Part shown: piece by piece, positions 40,355 through 45,913 of the stretch
How positions within the stretch are numbered: the first letter of the stretch is position 1
Layout of the letters: each line of letters starts with the position of its first letter
From: a virus
Direction: 5' to 3' (one strand)
Length of the DNA: 46,194 bases
IMG/VR virus record: IMGVR_UViG_3300010392_000276
Location: 1 to 46,194 of that record
Program-made: the position numbers and the translations under genes
Notes under the pieces: generated by a model
What the model was told of the DNA's origin: nothing
The model's database searches: none
The model's input: only the letters and a program-made list of their open reading frames with translations

Positions 40355-40539
40355 CGCTCACCTCCACACACAAAAGGCACATCAGTCCGAAGTTCAGGCC
40401 GATACCATGTCTCACGCACCCTCGGCTCATGCTCTTTCGGCACAAGCTCAAGCTCTCTGGTGCAGCGCTCCATGAAGAACTCGCCACAGTGAATGCCGTT
40501 GTGTAGTGGAATGCCTCGCTGGCAGTAGGTGCAGGTCAT
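40351..40539 (-). CDS. Small CxxC protein, 62 aa
   Basis: MTCTYCQRG plus HCGEFF and ERC give a possible four-Cys/His metal site. Its ATG overlaps the TGA of the frame that overprints dcm (ATGA), not the dcm stop eight bases upstream. That coupling supports the overprinted frame as the translated one at this junction. Confidence 0.65.
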   Translation of the reverse strand: MTCTYCQRGIPLHNGIHCGEFFMERCTRELELVPKEHEPRVRETWYRPELRTDVPFVCGGER

Positions 40540-41327
40540 GCGGCGTTACTCCCTTCCCGAAAGTTCGGTGAATGCTGCTGCAGCCACAACCGCATCTTGT
40601 CCGTTTCCAATGGCTCTAAGTCGGTCCACCCCAAAGGCCTGTTCATGAGAAATTCGGCATAACTTGGGTTTACCGCCAGGCCAGGTGTCTCTTCTCCGCC
40701 TTCTTGCAAATGCCTCCAGGCAAGATAATCCGCCAGATTTGACCTGTGCTCTCCAGTTCTCGCCCGTGCCCAAGCTACTCCGTGGCTGCCCATGCTCGCC
40801 GTTGGCGTTGGCACAGATCCATACCCTGAATCTTTCGTGATCACCGCCGAGGTCTCGCGAGCCCAGCACTCCCCATTTCGCATCAAACCCCAGCGCGGCC
40901 AAGTCTCCGAGTACAACTCCCAATCCCCGAGAAGTGAGAACTGGGGAGTTCTCCACGTAGACGTCTCCGGGTCGAACTTCGCCAATGATTCGAGTGAACT
41001 GAGACCAAAGGCCGGATCTTGCTCCGCTAATACCGGCACCTGGTCCGCATTTGGATATGTCCTGACAGGGAAACCCTCCAGAAATAACGTCAACACGGCC
41101 TCGCCATGCTGTTCCGTCAAAAGTCGTAACGTCGGACCAAATTGGGAAAGTCGGGAGGCATCCATCATTTTGTCGTTGCGCCAGAACCCCTGCGGAGTAG
41201 GCATCACGCTCCACTGCGCAGATGGTTCGCCATCCGAGTAGGTGGCCTCCGAGAATGCCTCCACCGGCTCCGGCGAAGAGTGCAAGTTCACGGAGTCCAT
41301 GAGCGCTTTGCTGAATAGCCATGTCAT
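40536..41327 (-). CDS. Overprinted protein sharing the whole dcm locus, 263 aa
   Basis: Reads in the +1 frame relative to dcm and spans it completely. ATG at 41327 lies four bases after GGAGG. Features: MTWLFSKALMDS start, FDPETSTWRTPQFSLLGDWELYSETWPRWGLMRNGECW in pieces, SVPTPTASMG, and the end NPSYAEFLMNRPLGWTDLEPLETDKMRLWLQQH in pieces. I recognise this as a widespread phage family often annotated as methyltransferase-associated. ATGA overlaps join it to a 33-aa gene upstream and a CxxC gene downstream. Function unknown. Confidence 0.8.
   Translation of the reverse strand: MTWLFSKALMDSVNLHSSPEPVEAFSEATYSDGEPSAQWSVMPTPQGFWRNDKMMDASRLSQFGPTLRLLTEQHGEAVLTLFLEGFPVRTYPNADQVPVLAEQDPAFGLSSLESLAKFDPETSTWRTPQFSLLGDWELYSETWPRWGLMRNGECWARETSAVITKDSGYGSVPTPTASMGSHGVAWARARTGEHRSNLADYLAWRHLQEGGEETPGLAVNPSYAEFLMNRPLGWTDLEPLETDKMRLWLQQHSPNFREGSNAA
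40546..41322 (-). CDS. dcm: C5 cytosine DNA methyltransferase, 258 aa
   Basis: Motif I LFAGAGGG (15-22), motif II around AVERD (36-40), catalytic motif IV GGFPCQDIS with Cys86, motif VI ENSPV (Glu124), motif VIII HERFRVWI and motif IX/X AIGNGQDAVVAAAAF are all present. The target-recognition part between VIII and IX is short. Methylates cytosine, likely to protect phage DNA from host restriction. The ATG at 41322 lies nine bases after the same GGAGG that serves the overprinted frame, so both proteins can be made from one ribosome-binding site. Confidence 0.92.
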   Translation of the reverse strand: MAIQQSAHGLRELALFAGAGGGILGGHLLGWRTICAVERDAYSAGVLAQRQNDGCLPTFPIWSDVTTFDGTAWRGRVDVISGGFPCQDISKCGPGAGISGARSGLWSQFTRIIGEVRPGDVYVENSPVLTSRGLGVVLGDLAALGFDAKWGVLGSRDLGGDHERFRVWICANANGEHGQPRSSLGTGENWRAQVKSGGLSCLEAFARRRRRDTWPGGKPKLCRISHEQAFGVDRLRAIGNGQDAVVAAAAFTELSGRE

Positions 41328-41425
41328 GCCGCCTCCTTGCGGATCTCGCCTGCCGTCATGGGACCGGCCTGGTACATGGCGCGGAGGACTTTGCCGAGTT
41401 TGGTGTGTTGGCCTGGGGTTCTCAT
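41324..41425 (-). CDS. Mini-protein, 33 aa
   Basis: Short frame MRTPGQHTKLGKVLRAMYQ...GPMTAGEIRKEAA between the HTH protein gene and the dcm locus, with ATGA overlaps at both ends and GGGAGGTTGCC as ribosome site. It looks like the first two helices of a winged HTH (a lone 'M-T-A-G-E-I' helix), perhaps a remnant of a DNA-binding protein. Its translation would deliver ribosomes to the dual-start dcm locus. Confidence 0.6.
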   Translation of the reverse strand: MRTPGQHTKLGKVLRAMYQAGPMTAGEIRKEAA

Positions 41426-41739
41426 GCGGCAACCTCCCTTTCACCCATGCGCTCCAGTTGTTGCAGAACGGTGTGATGGGAAAAGCCGTGCTGTTTGCAC
41501 AGGCGGTTCAGGCCAAGCTCTGAGGCTTTCAATTTCAGCCGGTCGCGCTCGGCAATGCAGGCCAGTATCAGGCGGCGCTCATCCTCAGGCACATTGCAGG
41601 GCATCCCGTTCGCCACCTTGGCGATAGTCTTTTCACCGCGTGCAAACTTGTTGGCCAGACTGCGATTTGAAAGCTCAATGATCTGACTGCGCAGCTTCCG
41701 GCCTTTCAGGTACAGAGTGCAGATTTCATGCAGGCTCAT
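41422..41739 (-). CDS. HTH DNA-binding protein, 105 aa
   Basis: Starts at the ATG overlapping the dnaC stop (ATGA). Helical protein with a C-terminal HTH (LNRLCKQHGFSHHTVLQQLERMG) and an internal SNRSLANKFARGEKTIAKVANG that also reads as HTH. Possibly a transcription regulator of the early operon. ATGA joins it to the 33-aa gene. Confidence 0.65.
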   Translation of the reverse strand: MSLHEICTLYLKGRKLRSQIIELSNRSLANKFARGEKTIAKVANGMPCNVPEDERRLILACIAERDRLKLKASELGLNRLCKQHGFSHHTVLQQLERMGEREVAA

Positions 41740-42569
41740 GACGCACCCCCAACCCGGTAGGATTTCCAATCAAAGTCCAGGGCGCGGCCACCACCCTCGC
41801 GGAGACGGTCAACGACTCGCTCACCGACGCACAGAGGCAGATCCTTGGCTTGCAGGTTGGTAATCAGGACGGTGGGGCGCTCGGCCAGGTAGCGGGCGTT
41901 AATGGCTTCATACGCCACGGCTTGCTCGAACTCCGTGAAGTTCTGCATACCGACTTCATCAAGAACGGCCAACCGGCCCTTGGCGAAATCCTTGTACGCA
42001 TCTTCTTCGGAATGCTCCGCGCCTTTGGAAAACGACGCTTTCACGTACCGGACAAGCTCAGAGAAGGTCCAGTAGTACGATGGCTGGCGAGTCTCCCGGA
42101 TAACGCTTTCGATCAGAGCGCAAGCCAGATGAGTTTTCCCGTTTCCAACCTTGCCAAGCATAAGCAGGCAGCGACCGCCGTGGTCGTCCTTTGAGATCAG
42201 ATCCGCGTATTCCCGAACCTTGGCAAGATGGCTGGCTGCTTTTTGGTTTACTGCCTCAAAGTTATCGAAAGACTTTTTCCGAAAGCGGGAAGGTATGCCA
42301 GAATCAGCAACCATTGAATTGATCCGCCGCACCTCACGCTCTGCGTTTTCTTTGATGACCTGCTGCCTGGCTTCTTCATCCCACTGCAACTTCTTGCAAG
42401 TCGGGCAACCAGCCCACCCAGGCGTAACAATGTTTCCTTCGCCGGAGTAATGCTTATCTTCGAACTCTCCATGAATCTCACATTCGCCTTTGCGCTTGTC
42501 GGTAAGCCCGTTCTTCCGGTTTAGGCGATCTTCCAGGCTCTCAATCTGCTCAGAAATTGGCTGCGTCAT
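41736..42569 (-). CDS. dnaC: DnaC-type helicase loader ATPase, 277 aa
   Basis: N-terminal zinc-like cluster (C30-x2-H33...C55-x2-C58), Walker A GKVGNGKT (139-146), Walker B LAVLDEVG (200-207), and NARYLAERPTVLITNL sensor region, all as in DnaC/IstB-type loaders. It would load the host DnaB helicase at the phage origin, like lambda P. ATG at 42569 has GAGGGGGTGTCCG upstream. Follows the O-like initiator. Confidence 0.9.
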   Translation of the reverse strand: MTQPISEQIESLEDRLNRKNGLTDKRKGECEIHGEFEDKHYSGEGNIVTPGWAGCPTCKKLQWDEEARQQVIKENAEREVRRINSMVADSGIPSRFRKKSFDNFEAVNQKAASHLAKVREYADLISKDDHGGRCLLMLGKVGNGKTHLACALIESVIRETRQPSYYWTFSELVRYVKASFSKGAEHSEEDAYKDFAKGRLAVLDEVGMQNFTEFEQAVAYEAINARYLAERPTVLITNLQAKDLPLCVGERVVDRLREGGGRALDFDWKSYRVGGAS

Positions 42570-43371
42570 CGGACACCCCCTCAATCAATCCTTCGCTGTA
42601 GTCGCGCTCATCGAAGCCGTTGTGCCGGCTATGCATCGGGTGGATCTCAGCGGTCGGCTTCTGATTGCTCATCCAGTTGTTCAAGAATCGCGTCATGCCC
42701 CGGTTGGTTTTCTGCCTGGCTGGGTTTGCGATTAGCCAAAGGCGGGCTTTCTGTAGCTGGTATTCAACGTCAATCCGTGGATAGGTCGATTTCAGCTCGG
42801 TGACAAAAGATTCCTGTAGCTGGAAGGGCTTTTCGTCCTTGGTGGGGAAATCTCTGACGCCTGCCGGTGATTCAGATTCGGCTGGCGAGGCATCCGAAGA
42901 TGCGGAGCCTTGTTGTTTTTCAGGATTCAGGAATCCGGAATCAGGATTCAGGAATCCGGAATCAGCACGGCTATACTCAGGCTGGCCCTGGGCTTGTCCG
43001 GGGCTTTCCGAGGCTTCTTTCTTTTCAGGGGGTTGCGGGCCTTTTTCTGGCGGGCCAGGCAGTTCACTCGCCGGTTCGCGGTGATGCGGATTCTGATGTT
43101 TTTTAAAGTTGACCACTTCAATGCAGTCTTTGTTCTCGTTGCGGTAAACCGTTACGAGGCCAGCCTCGGAAAGCCTCGTAATTTCAAGGCTTACATCAAC
43201 GTCGTCAGCCGGAAAAATTTCCAACTTGATCTTCTTTGGCCTGTTTTCGAGCCGACCTTCTCGATCCGCCATATTCCAAAGGCCGATAAATAGAAGCCTC
43301 GCCTGAAACGGAAGCTCAACCAGCGCCTCATTGCGCCAAAAACCGGGCTTGATATTTCTTGCTCTAGCCAT
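42550..43371 (-). CDS. Replication initiator (O-like), 273 aa
   Basis: N-terminal winged helix of phage replisome organisers: RNIKPGFWRNEALVELPFQARLLFIGLWNMADREGRLEN in pieces, KKIKLEIFPADD, then FKKHQNPHHREP. The middle (100-175) is Pro/Glu/Ser-rich linker containing a duplicated SGFLNPD, whose DNA is the candidate origin. The C-terminal part (YQLQKARLWLIANPARQK and GMTRFLNNWMSNQ) would contact the loader. ATG at 43371 lies in a TGATG overlap with a GGAGG site. Confidence 0.88.
   Translation of the reverse strand: MARARNIKPGFWRNEALVELPFQARLLFIGLWNMADREGRLENRPKKIKLEIFPADDVDVSLEITRLSEAGLVTVYRNENKDCIEVVNFKKHQNPHHREPASELPGPPEKGPQPPEKKEASESPGQAQGQPEYSRADSGFLNPDSGFLNPEKQQGSASSDASPAESESPAGVRDFPTKDEKPFQLQESFVTELKSTYPRIDVEYQLQKARLWLIANPARQKTNRGMTRFLNNWMSNQKPTAEIHPMHSRHNGFDERDYSEGLIEGVSDDAANF
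42921..42965 (-). repeat. Tandem 21-bp palindromic repeats inside the O-like gene, candidate origin
   Basis: The 21-mer AGGATTCAGGAATCCGGAATC occurs twice back to back, plus a partial third start. Each contains the perfect inverted repeat GGATTC-AG-GAATCC (42923-42936 and 42944-42957). In lambda the origin is a set of iterons with internal symmetry inside O, bound by O itself; the place and form match. Only two copies are seen, so the origin role is inferred. Confidence 0.6.
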
Positions 43372-43847
43372 CACTGACCTCCAGATGCATCAATTTGAAA
43401 GAGTTTTGTGCGGCTATTTGTTCGCGCTTGACCCTGGGAAAAAACTGCAACTTGGTCAGGGTGATATAGTGATGCTTCGAACCATAAAGGGTTGTGGGGA
43501 TCGACTTGGCCGGGATTTAGCGCCTCAAGCGCCATATCAGAAATATATTCTGCAAGACCATCTTCGGTATTCTTCCGAATACTCCAGATGGCCATGCTCA
43601 GCGGGCATCGAAAAAACTCGCGCGCCGGGTTAATCCGGTACTCAACAAGATCTGCATGAACCATGCACTCAAGCTCACGAACCGCCGAGGTTTCCAGATA
43701 GTAAGCCGGCGAATAATCGTCAGCTACGCCAGCTCCTGCGGATAGCTCTTCCGCCCGCTTAAAAACTGACCTAGTTGTGAAGCCGATCTTATAAACGCCG
43801 TTCATGGCAAAGTTGTGCATCACATAGACAAAGCCGTAATCGCTCAT
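43371..43847 (-). CDS. GIY-YIG-like (T5orf172/Mug113) protein, 158 aa
   Basis: VYVMHN (7-12), VYKIGFTTRS (18-27), Arg31 and a Glu in ELECMVHADL (about 58) follow the T5orf172/Mug113 GIY-YIG arrangement. The C-terminal 60 residues are unrelated. Placed before the replication genes. Role unknown; a nuclease activity is possible. ATGA overlaps at the upstream end. Confidence 0.72.
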   Translation of the reverse strand: MSDYGFVYVMHNFAMNGVYKIGFTTRSVFKRAEELSAGAGVADDYSPAYYLETSAVRELECMVHADLVEYRINPAREFFRCPLSMAIWSIRKNTEDGLAEYISDMALEALNPGQVDPHNPLWFEASLYHPDQVAVFSQGQARTNSRTKLFQIDASGGQ

Positions 43848-44029
43848 GCCTGCCCCTCCTCACGCTCTTTCAGAAGCGCTCTGTTCAGCTCTCCCTTGGC
43901 GGCGGCATATCGGCTGGCTATTTGGCGGAAATCTTGACTACCGGCTGGCTCAAGCTCGACGGCCAGCCAGCGAAGCCAGACATTCAGTCTGAGCTTCATT
44001 ATTCGGGCCTTGCGGTGGAGTTCGTTCAT
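43844..44029 (-). CDS. Small basic helical protein, 61 aa
   Basis: MNELHRKARIMKLRLNVWLRWLAVELE start, rich in Arg/Lys/Leu and wholly helical. ATG at 44029 has GAGGTAAGCATAACC upstream; a longer GTG start would run through a hairpin and is rejected. It stands where lambda has cII, but no CII-like HTH is obvious. Confidence 0.6.
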   Translation of the reverse strand: MNELHRKARIMKLRLNVWLRWLAVELEPAGSQDFRQIASRYAAAKGELNRALLKEREEGQA

Positions 44030-44058
44030 GGTTATGCTTACCTCTAGATCGTTGATCG

Positions 44059-44097
44059 AAAGCCCGGTATTTGGTTGGTAGCCTGCCGGGCTTTTTT
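44059..44097 (+). terminator. Hairpin with T-run, best read as a rightward terminator
   Basis: A 9-bp stem, AAAGCCCGG (44059-44067) / CCGGGCTTT (44086-44094), with an 18-base loop, followed on the plus strand by a T-run to 44097. On the minus strand only TTT follows. It would stop an antisense transcript running toward cro, or act as a weak tR1-like signal on the early transcript. Confidence 0.6.
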
Positions 44098-44342
44098 GTG
44101 TCTGTTTGTCAGGCCAGATTTCCGACACGGCCCAGGTCGTACTGCTACAAGTTCACTGCTTTGATGCGCCGGCCGGGATCTCCCAACCCTTTCCGCATCT
44201 GTGAAAGGCTCTGTCCGGAGTTGCACCGGCTCTCACTACTTACAGCAGTCGCAAGGTCCGACAACGATTCATGTGCACCTTCCTCGCCGCCTCTACTTGC
44301 TAGCATCGATCTCGCAGATGCTTTCAGAGCCTTTCCAGATGC

Positions 44343-44358
44343 GCTCTCTTTCGAGAGC
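44343..44358 (-). promoter_or_regulatory. boxB-like hairpin with GAAA tetraloop (nutR candidate)
   Basis: The minus-strand RNA would read GCTCTC-GAAA-GAGAGC, a perfect 6-bp stem capped by a GNRA loop. Lambdoid boxB elements have such short stems with GNRA-like loops and lie just after cro. No clear boxA (CGCTCTTA) was found immediately upstream and no N-like gene is recognised, so this is a candidate only. Confidence 0.4.
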
Positions 44359-44435
44359 AGTTCCTTTCCCCCATCAGCGGGAAGTTGCAATCCTCATCTT
44401 TCCGTTAACCTGAATGAAACAGGTGGAGGAAAGAG

Positions 44436-44699
44436 TCATGCCGCAGACTTTCTTGATTGGCGATATTCGAAGTTTTCCTGGCGCAGCTGGGCATCCGTTA
44501 CCTGCCCGCCGGTCAGCGCTTCGATTACCTGGCCATAAGAAGTTTTCCGCTGGCCGAAAACCTCGATGATCTCGGTTTCAGGCAGAACGCCAATCTCAAA
44601 CCATTTCTTCACGGCTTGAGGGCTGCGATTGCAGGCGCGTCCGATCTCGCTGAACGCGCCGTAACCGAGAATCTTGTGGGCTTTCTTTAAACTGGTCAT
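44436..44699 (-). CDS. cro: Cro-like repressor (YdaS-type HTH), 87 aa
   Basis: HTH in AFSEIGRACNRSPQAVKKWFEIGVLPE (about 14-42), the YdaS/Cro-like form with a W in the recognition helix region. First gene of the leftward operon and divergent from cI. It would repress cI and tune early transcription. Confidence 0.82.
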   Translation of the reverse strand: MTSLKKAHKILGYGAFSEIGRACNRSPQAVKKWFEIGVLPETEIIEVFGQRKTSYGQVIEALTGGQVTDAQLRQENFEYRQSRKSAA

Positions 44700-44793
44700 A
44701 AGGCAAGATTAATCTAGCAGTTAAAACTTTGCAAGCGGAGTTGAAACTACCATTGGCCTGATTTAATTATCGGGGTGAGATAAAGTTCCCGGC
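44700..44793. promoter_or_regulatory. Divergent cI/cro promoter-operator region
   Basis: Two copies of the dyad AGTT-N2-AACT lie 20 bp apart, AGTTAAAACT (44719-44728) and AGTTGAAACT (44739-44748), on the same helix face. AGATTAATCT (44706-44715) is a third, different palindrome. Possible -10/-35 elements overlap them (TTGAAA at 44741 for cI; TTGCAA reading left for cro) but are not close to consensus. These are the likely CI/Cro operators. Confidence 0.65.
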
Positions 44794-45465
44794 ATGAAAC
44801 TTGATACAGATTTACAGAAGAAAGCGTTCTCATCGCGCCTTAATGAAGCCGCTAAAGCGGCTGGCCTGCACCACTATGGAATGTATTCGGATCTGGCCAG
44901 ACACTTTGATATGTCCGTGGCCGGGGTTCGGAAGTGGTTCACTGGTGATGTGATTCCATTACAAAAAATCGAGCAGCTGGCACTGTATTATCGTGTCAGG
45001 CCGGAATGGCTTCGGAATGGCACAGGGCCAATGCGGGAAGTCCAGGGCATCGATCAGGACGGCAGGCTGCAGCAGGTCGAATTGCACAACATCCCCCTGG
45101 TGAATGCCGAGCAATGGAAGGATTACGCCAACGGCCAGCTCCAAACTTCAGACCTCCCCACCGTCTTGGCTACCGGGAAAATGAATCCAGGGTGTTTCGC
45201 AATACAGGTTGAAGATAACTCGCTATCGGATCGCGTACTTAGAGGTATGTATGTAGTGGTGAATCCCTTTGAACGCCCGGGGCCCAACGATCTGGTGGTG
45301 GCTTATATCAATGAATCGTTCGTCAGCGGGGCGCTGGCAAAGCGGGACACCTATCAGATTATTCCACCAAACACCGATTTCCGGCCCGTTGATCTGGGCC
45401 ATGAGCCCGACATTCTTGGCGTTATGATCTCGGTAGTTCAACAAAACTTGAAACAACCGTCATAA
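44794..45465 (+). CDS. cI: CI-type repressor with degenerate S24 peptidase domain, 223 aa
   Basis: N-terminal HTH (about 28-75, MYSDLARHFDMSVAGVRKWFTG ... RPEWLRNGTGPM) plus a LexA/S24-like C-terminal fold (CFAIQVEDNSLSD, VVVNPFERPGPNDLVVAYI, PPNTDFRPVDL). Ser143 is in the nucleophile position. By eye-alignment with LexA the catalytic Lys (VKRL) falls at Gly179 (SGAL), and the Ala-Gly cleavage pair is absent near residues 100-110 (PLVNAEQWKD). It probably maintains lysogeny but may not cleave itself. Confidence 0.88.
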   Translation: MKLDTDLQKKAFSSRLNEAAKAAGLHHYGMYSDLARHFDMSVAGVRKWFTGDVIPLQKIEQLALYYRVRPEWLRNGTGPMREVQGIDQDGRLQQVELHNIPLVNAEQWKDYANGQLQTSDLPTVLATGKMNPGCFAIQVEDNSLSDRVLRGMYVVVNPFERPGPNDLVVAYINESFVSGALAKRDTYQIIPPNTDFRPVDLGHEPDILGVMISVVQQNLKQPS

Positions 45466-45547
45466 TTTACACAAGTTTACAATCCCCCCTTCCGCTTATA
45501 GTCAGTAACTGAGCATACTATCATCCTAAGCGACACATTCTGGTGCA

Positions 45548-45590
45548 TTGCCAGATTTCCACGGATGGATTACTGTATCCATATACAGTC
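45548..45590 (+). promoter_or_regulatory. LexA (SOS) box overlapping a sigma-70 promoter
   Basis: TACTGTATCCATATACAGTC at 45571-45590 fits the LexA consensus CTGT-N8-ACAG exactly and matches the extended E. coli box at 17 of 20 bases. A -35-like TTGCCA (45548-45553) lies 17 bases before TACTGT, so LexA would cover the -10. An AAGGAG ribosome site and GTG at 45608 follow directly. Expected to be off until DNA damage. Confidence 0.85.
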
Positions 45591-45607
45591 AAAAAAAGGA
45601 GTTTTGC

Positions 45608-45790
45608 GTGACCTTCCTGAGCCTTGACCTCCGCACCGACACTTACACCTTCCTTAATGCCGAAGGTCAGGCCGTATCCCTCTCCCCTTCCCAGGTTTTC
45701 AACTATGAGCCGGCGCTGGAAGCACTTCCTTTAGAACACCAAAGCCTGATTGCTCATAAGATGGTAATAACTGCAACTAAATCTGCATAA
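45608..45790 (+). CDS. LexA-controlled small protein, candidate antirepressor, 60 aa
   Basis: GTG start with AAGGAG six bases upstream. Small acidic protein: TFLSLDLRTDTYTFLNAEGQ, then a hydrophobic stretch and a helix (LEHQSLIAHKMVITATKSA). No known family. It is placed directly downstream of cI and right after the SOS box, with no other SOS-type gene. Known small LexA-regulated antirepressors (186 Tum, Salmonella Gifsy/Fels Ant proteins) are of similar size and place; the role here is inferred. Confidence 0.7.
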   Translation: MTFLSLDLRTDTYTFLNAEGQAVSLSPSQVFNYEPALEALPLEHQSLIAHKMVITATKSA

Positions 45791-45857
45791 TGAGAAACTT
45801 TTTTATCTTCCTTTCATAGAGTTTTAACCGCCAGTTACATTTTTTTGGGTTTTTGAC

Positions 45858-45892
45858 TTGCGAACCTTTTACTCTGAGTTTAAACTCGGAGT
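45858..45892 (+). promoter_or_regulatory. Promoter and operator of the luxR-type operon
   Basis: TTGCGA (45858-45863), 17 bases, TAAACT (45881-45886) form a moderate promoter. Over the -10 lies GAGTTTAAACTC (45876-45887), a perfect 12-bp palindrome that extends to a 22-bp dyad ACTCTGAGTT...GGAGT (45871-45892) with one mismatched pair. Its core AGTT-N2-AACT equals the cI/cro operators. AGTTTTAACC (45820-45829) is a weaker copy upstream. The phage repressor probably controls this operon too. Confidence 0.65.
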
Positions 45893-45913
45893 TAAAGGTT
45901 GGAGGAACAAGTC

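Larger units (their letters stand above)
44030..44435 (-). promoter_or_regulatory. Leader between cro and the replication operon; no convincing gene
   Basis: About 400 bases without a well-supported gene. A TTG-started 81-codon frame (44390-44145) has no ribosome site and unremarkable composition. A 21-codon frame (44439-44374) overlaps the cro stop. The stretch holds the GAAA hairpin at 44343-44358 and the 9-bp stem at 44059-44094. The position equals the lambda cro-cII interval with nutR and tR1. Confidence 0.5.

Noticed and set aside
44145-44390. 81-codon TTG-started frame after cro (possible CII or N)
   Set aside because: No ribosome site, no HTH and no arginine-rich motif; it begins just after an in-frame stop. 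Left as part of the leader.
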